A stretch of DNA of 64,000 bases, taken from positions 451,501-515,500 of the forward strand of contig JAJGOT010000156.1 of NCBI GenBank assembly GCA_022457155.1. Direction: 5' to 3'. The notes below the pieces were generated by a model that saw only the letters and a program-made list of their open reading frames with translations, was not told the DNA's origin and searched no databases. Shown here one piece after another: positions 10,418-22,500 of this stretch. The stretch's first letter is position 1; each line of letters opens with the position of its first letter. Source of the DNA: Cladopsammia gracilis (Eukaryota > Cnidaria > Anthozoa > Scleractinia > Dendrophylliidae). Position numbers and translations under genes: made by a program.

Positions 10418-11464
10418 TTTAATATAAACAAATCCAAAATTGTACCAGTACCTACTCCTGAAGCAAATAAAAAACCTTCAAGAGTAGGCTATCCGAAAGT
10501 TGTTCTGATCCGCCGATACGACGATGAATATAAAGATGTTACACGGGACGTTTTCAGCGCAACATGGGTGCACGGACGACTTTCTTCGCAATTTTTTCGT
10601 TGCGAGTTTTTTATTCAGCAACGCAAAAACACGAATTTTGCTCAAGTTGTTTCGTGTAACAAACCTGTCGTTAATTTTGTTGCGCTAAAAATCGTCGTTG
10701 CGAGTTGTCCCGTGTAACATCAGCTTATTAACGTTGATCTTTGCAAATTTTGTTTCGGATCCAAAATTAAGTCGGTACAGCGTAAAAAAAAAACTGGAAG
10801 CTGCTATGAAAGCAAATTTTTTTTAGCACCGACAAGGAAGTTGATTTTGCGAAAACTGCAAGCTTGAACCTGAAATCAGTATGTATCAACAAAAAAAGCC
10901 CTTTTCGTAAATGCGACGAGAAAAAACGTAAGCTTACCTTATCTTAGTTTATCAGAAGTTAGATCTGTCGGGTTTTAGTTTTAAAGTTCTAATACACGAA
11001 CATGCACTGATGAGTGCAAGACTTTTATAAAATGAACTATTTTTAAGTTTTCAAGAGTTAAATCATGGGTTAAAAAAGTATATGACATTTTCATGTTGAT
11101 GAGCAGGCAAAAGTTAATTTACTGCATGCGTTGTTCGCGTGAGAGATCAAACAATAGTTGATCAGCTGAATTCAAAGAAATTTTAAAAATTTCATGGCTC
11201 ATTCTGGACTCGTTTAAAAGCTACGAACGTCTTGTTGTTTTATACTCAACCTAGATGTGAGGTCCTGATAAAGAAAGTTAACAAACAAGAACATAAAAAT
11301 ATAATATAAGTTTTAGAACCTTTCTAGACGTACTAGATTCACGAAAATTCATAACCACAAAATGTGAACTGTGTTGTTCAGTGTGTTCTGTTTACAACGT
11401 ATCGGGCAAAACGTTTCGAAATTTACTCTTATTTGCCACAATAAATCAGGAAATGCCATTCGTA
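10418..11464 (+). repeat. Segmental duplication, copy 1
   Basis: Matches copy 2 (11540-12413) from TTTAATATA..CAAATCCAAAATT to AAATGCCATTCGTA. Shared landmarks include CTGATCCGCYGATACGACGATGA, GGATCCAAAATTAAGTCGGTACAG, ATTACATGCA-free stretches of TTGTTCGCGTGAGAGATCAA and CGTATCGGGCAAAACGTTTC. The two copies differ by scattered substitutions and small indels. Copy 1 additionally carries the 187-bp insertion at 10535-10721. No convincing gene is present. Confidence 0.85.
10535..10721. mobile_element. 187-bp MITE with perfect 15-bp TIRs
   Basis: Starts GATGTTACACGGGAC and ends with its exact reverse complement GTCCCGTGTAACATC. Copy 2 of the surrounding duplication lacks it, which independently supports insertion. 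The target duplication is not clear because the flanks differ slightly between copies. An open frame running through it is not conserved in the empty copy. Confidence 0.8.
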
Positions 11465-11539
11465 TATTTGGTGGCATTTGGCGATATAACGTCGAAATAA
11501 TCAAAGCGAAATCTTGCTATTTCAGCGGGACAGTGGCTC

Positions 11540-12413
11540 TTTAATATAACAAATCCAAAATTATACCAGTTCCTACTCCAGAAGCAGATAAAAAAAACCC
11601 GCTTCAAGGGCGGGTTGTCCAAAACTTGTTCTGATCCGCTGATACGACGATGAACATAAGGTTGATCTTTGCAAATTGCGTTACGGATCCAAAATTAAGT
11701 CGGTACAGTGTGAACAGAAACTGGAAGCTGATATGAAAGCAAAATTTTTCTAGCACTGACGAGGAAGTTGATTTTGCGAGAACTGCAAGTTTGAACATCA
11801 AATCAGTATGTATCAACAAAAAAGTCCTTTTCGTAAATGCGACGAGAAAAAACGTAAGCTTACCTTCTCTCAAAATCAGACTGAGTACATGTATATCACT
11901 ATCTCTGTTATTAGAGCTTTTGTCAAAATCTGTCGAGTTTTTGTCACAAAGTTCTATTAATACACGAATATGCACTGATGTATGCAAGACTTTTATAAAA
12001 TGAACTATTTTTTTCAGTTTTTAAGACTTAAATCATGGGTTAAGAAAGTATATGACATTTTCATGTAGATGAGTTAGCAAAAGTTAATGTAAGCTTACTG
12101 CATGCGTTGTTCGCGTGAGAGATCAAACAATAGTTGATCAGCTGAATAAGAAATTTTAAAAATTTCATCGCTCATTCTAGACTAAACCTACGAACGTTTT
12201 GTTGTTTTATACAACCTGGATGTGAGGCCCTGATAAAGAAAGTTATCAGACAATAACATAAAAATATAATATAAGTTTTAAAAGCTTTCTAGACGTACTA
12301 CATTATAGATTCACGAAGAATGTATTGATCGGTGTGTTGTTTACAACGTATCGGGCAAAACGTTTCGAAATTTACTCTTATTTGCCACAATAAATCATGA
12401 AATGCCATTCGTA
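11540..12413 (+). repeat. Segmental duplication, copy 2
   Basis: The second copy of the segment at 10418-11464, in direct orientation and separated by about 75 bp. It lacks the MITE but has its own small differences, for example CCCGCTTCAAGGGCGGGTT where copy 1 reads CCTTCAAGAGTAGGC, and the additional TACATGTATATCACTATCTC near 11887. Confidence 0.85.
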
Positions 12414-12612
12414 CTTACCTTTAACACCGTTGAAGAAACATGTTGTGTCGAAGGTTTAATGATTCAGCTATTTTTGGGCCATTTTTTGGCCATTTCGTCA
12501 GCGCTTTTTCACATTATGCTTCGGTAAGCGTCTACTAAGTCCTCAAAGAACGCATGCGCGTGACCTTGCGTAAGCGAGGGATGGCCTGGGTTCTAAAGCC
12601 TGGTTTTCACTC

Positions 12613-13170
12613 GCGACGCAAGCACGAGCCCTTATTTCGCCGTGAAAACGAGCTTGACGCAAGCATAAGCACAAGCGCAAGCACAAGCACAAGGATCAAA
12701 ATATTTTGATCCTTGTGCTTGCGCTTATGCTTGCGTTGCATGTGAAAACGGAACATAACACAAGCACAAGAAAAAAGCAGTGATTCTGATATGATTTTGA
12801 AGGGATTTTTGAACAAAACAAAGGTTAGTTAAGAAAATCATCTTCGAAAGTCATTTGCGAGTTATTCACTTATTTTGCTTGCCTTGATTCTATGAATCTT
12901 GCTGGTTACAAACGTCTGTGCCATGAAAATTGTTTGTTTCGTTTTCAAGCGAAAATAACATTATTTGAGCTGTCAGTCAATGAGTACTAAAACAAATAGA
13001 TTCATGTTTTCCGTCAGTCAAAAGCACGAAAACCTGATGGTTTTAACAATGAGAGGGATCAAATCTTGCTGGTGAATATTTCGTTCTCAATTGTGCTTGT
13101 GCTTGCGTTCCTTTTCACTTGTACAGAATTCGTATGCTTGCGCCTATTCTTGCGCTTGTGCTTGCGTCGC
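12613..13170. mobile_element. Inverted-repeat element built from GCAAGCACAAG motifs
   Basis: The left end GCGACGCAAGCACGAG is mirrored by CTTGTGCTTGCGTCGC at 13155-13170. Internal runs of AAGCACAAGCGCAAGC and their complements repeat the end motif. A 38-bp perfect palindrome lies inside. No coding capacity was recognised, and the target duplication is unclear. Confidence 0.5.
12684..12721. repeat. 38-bp perfect palindrome
   Basis: Centred at 12702/12703 on AAGGATCAAAATATTTTGATCCTT and extended by CAAGCAC and GTGCTTG. It could form a cruciform or a hairpin. Confidence 0.9.
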
Positions 13171-13686
13171 TAACTGTCGCGCGTCACATAATCCCGTAAT
13201 TTATAACGCACGGAAAAACGAGCGAATCCGTACGGATAATGCAGTTGCTTTTCAGAAAATAGTGCTATTTTGTCCCCGCTGTTGTTCTTGTTGAGTTGAG
13301 AAATCGGGAGCAAACTGCAGTGGACAACACAGCATTCCACTGGCACAGCGAGATACAGGCTGCTCTGGGTTAGCGAGAGTCGAGATTTCCAATGTCTTCA
13401 AAGGACGTACCGTTAGAGCAGGTTATTTGAAAAAAAATAGATACATTAAAAAGAAAATTACTTCATGTTGAGAACAGAACATGAAGAAAAACATAGTTCA
13501 TTAGAAAATAAGTCGTTCTTGACTAAACTTTGAGTACGCCATATACAGTCAGGGAAAGTAACGGTGACCTCATTTGTCAGCATTTAGAGCTGATGATAGA
13601 ATAGGGTTTCGCATACATGAAGAATAGTGGAATCGCGATTTTTCACTATTTTTCGAATCCACTGGGTGCTTATGGGTCCACCAATA
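13171..13686. other. Intergenic, nothing recognised
   Basis: No supported gene or repeat. TGAGTACGCCAT at 13532 reappears in the hairpin that follows. Confidence 0.4.
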
Positions 13687-13877
13687 GCCCTTATCGTCGA
13701 TGAGTACGCCATGCCAACATATCAGCGGTTTCTCGCTTCTTTGACCCTTTAGTCTCGTTTGGATGTTTACGAGAACCTCTGACGACGATGAGCGTAAACA
13801 TCAAAACGAGACTATAGGGTCAAGAAAGCGAGAAACCGCTGATATGTGGGCGTGGCGTACTCATCTACGATAAGGGC
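13687..13877. mobile_element. Hairpin (foldback) element, ~80-bp arms
   Basis: The left arm starts GCCCTTATCGTCGATGAGTA and the right arm ends TACTCATCTACGATAAGGGC. The arms also share ATATCAGCGGTTTCTCGCTT and TAGTCTCGTTT blocks in inverted order. Almost the whole 191 bp is stem. It directly abuts the next element. Confidence 0.7.
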
Positions 13878-13878
13878 C

Positions 13879-14768
13879 ATTCCAAGCCCGCTCATCCCCC
13901 CCCGGGCAGTTGTCGGTCATTTTATAACTATTCCTTCCCAAGGGTGGGGCATTTGCTAAAAAAGGTCAGCCCGGGAGTGGGGCATTGTCAAAGCAACGTT
14001 ATCTTATGGATATTAAAATTCGTACATGCTTCGTTGTTTATTTTAAATTTTCTGATTGCCCGCAATATAAAAATATAAAAACTGAGTTGATAAATGTCGT
14101 TTGAGTCCTGCACTTTTCAAGTGAAAATATTAAAGTTTCACACAATTTTCAAAAAAAGGCCGCCTATTGCCTTACCTTTCAAGTGTCACTGAAGATAATA
14201 TCTATATCACGGCAAATTTTCAATTTTTGTTGACGTCTTATTTGCCAATATTCGTGGCCGCGGTGTCTTTCCATCATGATATGTTGCAACAGAAGAATCT
14301 GGCTATTTAAAAATTCAATTATAACAACTTCACTTGAAAAGCGTTTCAATCAACGGCGACCTTACCGTGTAAATGGATTGAACGTAAGCATAATTTTAAT
14401 CAAAATTAATAACATTAACAACGAGAATCGACAGGAAATTTGTATATTGGAGTCAAAAGTTTCGCGGAAACATAACACAGATATTTAGAACGAATGAGGG
14501 AACGGACATAAGTAATACTGAGGTACAGTAGAACGAAAGAATTCCTAGCATGAATAAAGATCCATTATTTGTAAGCAATTATTGCTTCCATTGAACTGAA
14601 CAAAAATTTTGATCTTGTCACATGGGTCGGGCATTTGCACTCTTTCAGATGCCCCACCGTGGGGATTTGTACATCTAAGCTGACCCCACCGTGGAGCATT
14701 TGCAACTTTTTTTAAAAGAAAGAAAAATACCCGACAAATGCCCGGGGGGGGATGAGCGGGCTTGGAAT
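13879..14768. mobile_element. 890-bp non-autonomous DNA transposon, perfect 30-bp TIRs
   Basis: The first 30 bases (ATTCCAAGCCCGCTCATCCC, then a C run and GGGCA) are the exact reverse complement of the last 30, including the eight-base C or G run. Sub-terminal blocks such as GGTGGGGCATTTGC and GCCCCACCGTGGGG are also mirrored. If the ends are taken as TCCAAGC and GCTTGGA, the flank is AT on both sides, a possible 2-bp target duplication. No transposase frame is present. Confidence 0.75.
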
Positions 14769-16790
14769 TGACGGAGCCATTACCATTTAGCCAAAAAATT
14801 CCGGAAATTTCGGTTGAAAGTCAAATGGATCGGACAATTTCCGGAAAATCCGTTCGGAAATTGTGGAATACCTCCATAGGTAGTCCTATTTTCCCGTTTC
14901 GGAACGGAACGTTGGAAATTTCCTTACCATTTGAATTTAGAAAAATTCGAATCGCTAAATCAAGTTAAGTCAGTTAACGGTCTGGGTACCAGGATGGGGA
15001 AATGGAATATTTAAAATGGTATGTGAATCTCGTCGGTTGGTCGGTACATTTGGTAAATCGCTTACCGTTATGTAACGGTCACCCCAACCGGATTTTTCTA
15101 CAAATGATAAGCACTCACTGTAACTGTTGTAGAATTCTGCTGGACAGCGGGTGAACACGATAATCCTTGTGGACGTTAAGAAGTGAGGGAGGGGTGGGGG
15201 CGGCTATGACCTAAACGTCCAGTGAGACGTTAAGCGGGGAACTTGACAACCTATGACGAGTGTCTTCATTACGGTGAACCATGCAGATACCATCGATCAT
15301 TCTGGCATCGGCTGTTTTACAAAGTCGTTTATAGGAAATGTAATTCAGTGATAACATTATTTTAACGGCTGGCTGTTTCAAAATAATATGAGGGGCATTT
15401 TGAAAATATTTTGCTTTATGCAAATTATTTGCTTTGTTACAGTTTTGCTTATCATGCCCTAAAAAATGATTTTTGATTTACTTGAAAACCGTCTTCTAAT
15501 TTAATTTTTTTTTGGTACGATAGAGCTAGTGATACCTGAGCACTACAAAATTTGAAAGTTTCATTATGAAGTGTCTTGAGAAAAACGACATTCTTTCAAA
15601 AAAAGGGCAATAAGCTGTCGTTTGTTTTAGTAACCGCTGTCGCTTGGCAGTGACACATAAAGCTGTCATCATAAACTTGGAGAAGTATGAAAGCAATCGA
15701 GGCAAGTCTTCCCTTTGAAATTTTGATTTCAAAATATACACCCCACGGCAAAAAAAAAAAGACTGAGTCAAGCCTCCTTTTAAAATAGCACCCGCTTCTC
15801 CCTGACAACTGAACCGGAAACTTTGTTCAAGAGTATTACTATTGATTTAAACCAGCTCTAAAGCTCTAACTCTTCATGAATTTAAAGATAAAATGTCTTT
15901 TAAAGAATCGAACCCAGAATTTATCCTAGTTTTATGTCATTGCCCTAAGACCATCTTTCATTCCACGCCCATTGGGGTGTAGCGAGCGCGGCGAGTACCA
16001 ATGTAATCTGCATTAGAAAGCTAGGGAAAATCGTCTTTTTACTAGAATACACTGCGTAAGCTACCAAATTGCACAGCGCATGCTACCAGAATAGGCTCTG
16101 CGTAAGGAACAATGCACAATAGCCTTTTCACTCAGTTACTACGTGTCTGGTTCACGCAACTCGATAACCTTCAAGTGGTTAATTCTCTGAGCTTCTCTTG
16201 AAAGTTTTTTTCTTCAAATTATGCTCACGAAGTTTTTTGTGTCATTTTGAAGCTAAAAGACCATACGGATTATATTTCTTGAAGTGAAATGAGTTTGAGC
16301 TCAAGAAATTGAATATCGCAAAACCATAACCATTTCCCAAGGTTGACCCTATGCCGGAATCCTTTAATTACTTTAAGTTTAACCATAATACAGCAAATTC
16401 CACCAAATTTATCGCGTCATTCACCATCTATTGGATAGACTTGTAATAATTTAATAATGTAACAAGAAACACACACCACTGGGAATGCTTCTTATGCTGA
16501 AGGAAGATGTTCCAATACATCGGAAAATAATTGTTTAACATTTATCGAACGTTACTAAGCAGAACTTTCCTGTGGTGTTGTTTGCTTCGCAATAATATTT
16601 CCATGCACTTGACAAGGACCGACAAGCTGATGTCGGTAATTTAATATTTCGTAGCTCTACAACAAAGTAGGACCCGTAAAATACACGTGAAGGGAAAACC
16701 TGCAACTCGATCCGACCTCGTGGACAAGTTTAAAAGTTTTTAATTGCATATTGAATCCTCAAATAAAACCTCTTGATCTTTTTTATTCAG
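14769..16790. other. Intergenic, nothing supported
   Basis: Mixed AT-rich sequence about 3-5 kb upstream of the nuclear-receptor ATG. Short open frames on the minus strand lack any recognisable motif. A highly diverged satellite fragment (AGCAGAACTTTCCTGTGGTG) is visible near 16560. Confidence 0.5.
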
Positions 16791-16821
16791 GAAACTGTCA
16801 ATACTGAAGGCCACATTGCCG
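16791..16821 (+). other. Candidate short untranslated exon
   Basis: TTTTTTATTCAG precedes a 31-base segment that is followed by GTAAGTG, a good acceptor and donor pair on the same strand as the nuclear receptor. About 70 bases on, CTGTCCCTTAG offers another acceptor at 16890-16891. These could be leader exons of the receptor, but isolated splice-like signals are common. Confidence 0.25.
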
Positions 16822-16891
16822 GTAAGTGTCCATGATTAATGTGCTGTCTAAGAAGTCTAAAGGTGAACTATATCTCTTTTCTGTCCCTTAG

Positions 16892-19502
16892 AATGTTGGC
16901 ATGCAAAAATAAACTGTGAATGAAGAGCTGTCTAAACGTGGATTAACTGTATATTATAATCTCTTTTCTATGCATGCGAAAAATAAACTTGACATTCAAA
17001 TCAAAGAAGGCATTGGTCATTTACTTTTGCTGATCTTTTTTTTTTTTACTTTAAGTTTTCACAATGCGGTACGTAAATTCAAAGAGTTCCGTGCTTCAAT
17101 GGACTGAAGTTTTAAAGACAATCAGCAAATACTCGTAATGGACTGATTAACAAAAGGCATTGCTCTCTTTTAACCAGATCAAGAAGTTTTCTTTAGACTT
17201 AATTTGTTCATCAGCTATTTTTGCAATAGCTAATAAAAGGTGTCAGACAATAGTTACTAGGCGTCCTAGAAGAATCTGCAATAATTCGACTTTATGAATT
17301 TATTTTTGATCATAGGAATTTAACGGCTTGTCGCACAAGAAAGTTAGAAATGGTCGCCGCAAGCAGGAAAGCGGTGAACATTGAAATGGTTGTCCGTAAT
17401 TCAGTTTTCTTCTAAAGTGTGAAGCCTTTGCGCGGTACGGTGGCATTAGTTCATAATTTCCTTAGAGACAATTGTTAACCAAACAAGTTGACACTTTAAA
17501 TAGATCGCCTCATGGCATTAACTGATTTAAGTAAACGATAACGCATGCAAGCAACTGGACTAAACTACAGTAAAATCCATAAAAATATTGTACCATAAGA
17601 AGAGAAGCAACTTTAAAGGTAACTGCAGAGGAAAATTCAACATTTGGCTTGGTTTAACCTCGGTCGCGTTAAAGATCAACATTACATTTCTCCGCCACGA
17701 CTCAGTGAATTTATTAACTTACTAACTGGTGTCTTAATCAAATTAGAGAGAATCGCAAACTAAAAGTAAATGTCTTGATATACCATTAAGTTATCACATG
17801 CGTTAGGTAGGGATACCAGCGTGGTTGGTAGATAAGCTATTATAATAAGGAGACTCCATGAAACCTGTACATCTATAGTGAATGAGAAGTTGAGGCCGAC
17901 GAAGTAGTATTATGATAATTAATAGTTTGAGCTTCAGGACCAAAATACAAGCTTAAAAAGTCTAATTATTTTGGTGGCGCATCAGTTCTATCTGTGGTTT
18001 TTTTAATCAAAAGGCTTTGGACACCCATGGGGTAGTAATTCTTGTGTTAAAGCATGCAAGAAATTCGAACAAAAACAAAACAAAACAAAACAAAACGCCC
18101 TAACTGAAAATTCAGGCAAAACACTAATTATTGTCGTTAAGTTCAAATCATATCTCAGTGATGACAAAAATTATTGCATTTCTTCTAATTGTTTGACTGG
18201 GGTAAACATTACAAAAATGGGCGGACTCCTAAGAGACATAGATGTCACATGGATTGATATTTCGCTTGTTATATCCTCGTTACCCAGCACAGGTATTTCT
18301 AATTGTTCTTTTCTAGCCGCTCAGTGAGACAAAAAGCACGCAAACGTTATTTCTTTGCGTCAATCCAGATTTTAGTATGACTCAATGTTTTGAATACCAA
18401 ATCTTCCTTGCCACATGCTCAATGATACAACAATCATGTCTGAATTTCAGCCCACCTAGTCTATTCGAACAGTGCGATCACAGTCTCGTTCCCGGGTTAC
18501 ATGTATTGAAAACGCTCTAAAGATCACCATACTTGTGGTTTCACCTGAATTGCTTAATAGATTTCCATTACAAAGCCAGAAATTTTAATTAATTCCCCGG
18601 TGCAAGGGCTTTGCGCCCAGATCAAAGAAGCTTCGAAGAATTTGTAATCGATGACAACTCTTATCTATCGTTTTCATTTGCAATCACGCGAGATCCAAAC
18701 TACACCGAAACATTTTACGTTCGGTAAAAATCGAAAAAAGCCCAATAGAGGTTCAACTCACATTTAGGAAAAAGGGACGGCAAGGAGTGTTCAGTAAGCA
18801 TAAAAATACGCCTTTTTGAACACGTGCTTAGGCACGAGAATTATTGTCCGTAGGGTGGATAGATAATTTAAGAGATAACTTAAGTGTCCAGATTAACATG
18901 AGAATTCAAAGGAACGTGAGCGAAGCTCGCGTCTTTGTTGATCTTTTAGCAATTGCAGTGTGATTCATTTTTGGAGATTGCACGAGAACTACCATAGCAA
19001 CCAGTCTTAAATTGGATTCCTTCTCATTCAATGCCCCGGTATGTTAGTTCTTAAAGAGCGTTAATTCCGTTGGATTGTGAAGCAATGTGGGTTCTATTGT
19101 TCTTGCTTAAACACCGTGTAAAACACACATGGTTTACACTTTTCACGCTTAGCTTTCCATTAGTCAGTTGCTGAGAGAAAAAGCGCTTAAGCGGAACGTG
19201 TAATAGATCGCGCGAAGCCATTTAAAATAATCTAATTTAATTAGGTGCTTATCCATGCGAATCCGAGGTCAGTTCTGAACCAATCATCTTTTAGCGCTCT
19301 GGCCACTAGCCAATCAGAGTGCGTTTGATTTGTGCACCTGTTAGTAACCAGTAAGTACAAATTTGGCCCTGAACTTGCCCTACAAGATTTTGTCAGCTAA
19401 AAACTCTCCGAGTACAATCTTTTCGACGCTGCACAGAAAGCAAGGTATAGACTCCGTTCGAAAGACGTTGATCCTTTAGACAGCAAGTAAACCTGCAGAA
19501 TT
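16892..19502. other. Upstream region of the nuclear-receptor gene
   Basis: No coding region was recognised. It contains an (AAAAC)n microsatellite at 18070-18096. An in-frame TAA at 19488-19490 shows that the receptor's coding frame does not extend upstream of 19503. No convincing TATA box was found. Confidence 0.5.
18070..18096 (+). repeat. (AAAAC)n microsatellite
   Basis: About five tandem AAAAC units. Confidence 0.85.
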
Positions 19503-22500
19503 ATGGCAGATACTGATGTTCTTGTACCAAGACGCGGAAAAGCAGGTAATTTAAGTTGAGATACTGGAAAATGATCACAGAGGGTTTTAGAGTTAACGGT
19601 TTTGGTTCCAGACAGGGCTAGAGCCGAGCAGAGATTTCGACCAGAAGTTAAATGAAAAGTTAAATGAAACGAGCAAATATTGAACATGCATTTTACAGGG
19701 CAATTCAATTATTCAAACTCAATAGCAAACTTACAATTAATTGGATAAAAATATATCCTTGAGAATTTTTATTCGCCAGGTGCGAGCGAGACTACGCCTT
19801 ATCAAACAGATTGCATCAAAGTAAACTGTTTATTTAAGAACAGCCACTGAATGAAGCACCTCGCCTAACGCAAAATATATCGCCGAAGAAACATTGCAAT
19901 CATTGCTAGTAGAATTTTGCGATCAAATGAGGATTTCTGCAACTCTACGAGACAAATCTACTCTACTCTAACTTTGAGGCTGTAGATGAACTAAGTCTCC
20001 AAATGTTATTATCCAAACGCAAGCTGTCGAGCAATTATTACCTGTGGTGCATTTCGTTTTCCGATATTGTGCCAAAAGAACTAGGATGTTATTTTTCAGT
20101 TTTCGACTTGGAAATTCTTGAAATGGAGTTAAATGATTAAGTTGAGCTCGCTCGTGCGGGCGCGTGGCGCAAACAAAGCTAATCTACCGAATCGCGGCTG
20201 AAGTCGAAAAGTCATCCCATGAAAAATCAGCTCCCGCTTAAAAATTACCAAATTCTCTGAAATTTCTCCACAGAAGCCAAGCAAACTGTTCTTTGCAAGG
20301 TCTGCGGAGACAGAGCCTCTGGCAAACATTACGGTGTGCTGACATGTGACGGCTGCCGAGGATTTTTCAAGCGTAGCATTCGAAGAGACCTTGCATATCA
20401 GTGCAAAGAAAGTAACGCTTGCCCGATAGATGTGGCCAGACGAAACCAGTGTCAAGCTTGCCGATTGAAGAAATGCTTCGAAGTGCGAATGAACCGAGAT
20501 GGTGAGTAGATAATTTACTGATATGGCCATAAAGCTAACGCCCCACAAGCGAAAAACTGAAAATGAGCAAATATTTTTCTCGGGTTGCATTAACTGGAAG
20601 CGAGAACTGCGCACAAGGGAGGGCATAATTGCATAACAATGGGCCATTCAAGAGCTGGAGTAATTAAAGCTAAATTAAAGCCCTCTTTGCTTTTATATCT
20701 ACCATCGGCATGGAACTAACGTAAATTTTGTGCGCTTATAATGATTTCAAGCTGAAATTTCTAAGCGTTAATACATTTTAGTTCTAGCGTATTATGTTTA
20801 GAGGTAGCTAACCCGTCGATGGCCACCTGTCGGTAGTTTTGGGCTCACCCAAATTTTAAAAAGCGTATACTCTTAAAACGAAATCGCATAACGTGTACAT
20901 GGCAGCACCCTATAGAATCAAGAGCTCGCCGGGAACAAATACCAAAACACTTTAAAACTACGAGTTTCATCTCCGATGCAAAATATGTCAAGAAATAGAT
21001 GTTACCAGATCAAATAGAATTTTAATTTATTCCTAATGATCAGCGGGACGCAATTTATTGTAGCGATTTGTTTTGTGTTTGCCATAAAAGTTATAACCGC
21101 CCCAAGTAACTATACTATGATCACTATATTTATGCGAGATCTTGAAATTTGTCAAGAAAAACTGATTTACTTAAAAACGACTGAGATGTAATTCTGTTTA
21201 TTTTACCAATTTCCTCAAAGAATACCTGACCTCATATGGTTCAATCTAATCTTCCAAATTTATATTTCCCACACTGCCCCAAGTTCTGTTATTCTTTTGC
21301 GTTCTTAAGGGCTTTTAATTGATGTTTACTTGTTGTCTTCCACTAAACTCCTCCTTTCATATTTAAACTTCATTTTCGGTGTTTAAATCTTCACAATTTC
21401 CCAGCAAAACTAAAAGCTTTTGCCCTTCGCCTGAAAGTAATTTATTATTTATTTAATATGTCCACTAAACCAAACCGAAGCACGACGAAAGTTAACAACA
21501 GCCCGTATCAGCACGACGAGTCAGCTTCTATAGGTATTCAAAGCAGATAAAAAGAATGATATGGTTAATTGGTTACAAAGAAAGTCTTTCTTTAAACCTG
21601 CACGAAGCCGTCTTAAAAATGTGTTATGCAAAATGAGCGTTGTAAAGAACCCCGGGGATTAATAATTTATTCTTGTGTTTAAAAGACCGAACACAAAACA
21701 AATCCTATACAATATAAAGAAGTTACTTTAGAGGCTTTTTGTTTTATGGTCAATTAAAAAGGAAGCCTTGTCGTTCTTTTGTTTGTCTCTAGGAACTTTC
21801 TTGAGGCCGAATTCTTTTGACTTCAAAGAGAACTGTGATTAAACTCTACCGCAAAAATTTCTGCCCATGCGTTTGGTAAACACCCGGATTGCAGTTGAAT
21901 TAAAAACGAATATAAAAGTGCGCTTTGTCGAAATCATGGTTATTTTTTCTACAAAAAGCTAAGAACATTGTGATAAGTTACGCTTCCTCTGATCAGAAGC
22001 TTTTTATGAACGAAACAAATGCTGTTGGCAAATGTTTTGTGACCCGTGTGTGTCGTGGGTGTTATTCGCATTGGAATTGTGCCTGTCCATAAGATAAACA
22101 TTTTCGCAAAGGTAACGCTTCTTTTTAAATAGAAAACAAATAACAGATTATTGTACTTTAACTAGGTTGCAAGGGATAAAAGTTAATAACATTGATCCGA
22201 AATTGGTTAGAAAAAAAACTAATTTTCCGTCGTTAGCTTCAAACCTGGAGTAGTTTTATGCGGTTCTGAATAAAAGCATAAACTATTAGTACAATCACTG
22301 AAATGAAAGCTACTGAGCAATTATATAAGCTGTGCTTTTTATAGTTTTTGTACTTTTCTCAGTCGGTAATATATAGAGTTAACAAATTGTAAATCAAATA
22401 TTTCCCGTGCGTGAGATACGTGTGAGCTCTCGCGGGCTGGATTGTTTTTTTTTTCAGCTTGTGAAAACATCCGTTTTTGTGAGCGAGTCATTCATAATGC

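Noticed and set aside
9516..10437. Several short minus-strand frames with repeated peptides (FHLNGHTIGF type)
   Set aside because: They are translations of the 88-bp satellite; monomers are not a multiple of three and occur in both orientations genome-wide.
10292..10717. 141-codon plus-strand frame
   Set aside because: It runs across a satellite edge, the segmental duplication and a MITE; the duplicate copy at 11.5 kb does not keep it.
20129..20647. 172-codon minus-strand open frame
   Set aside because: It is antisense to the zinc-finger exon of the nuclear receptor, whose plus-strand frame has clear homology and splice sites.
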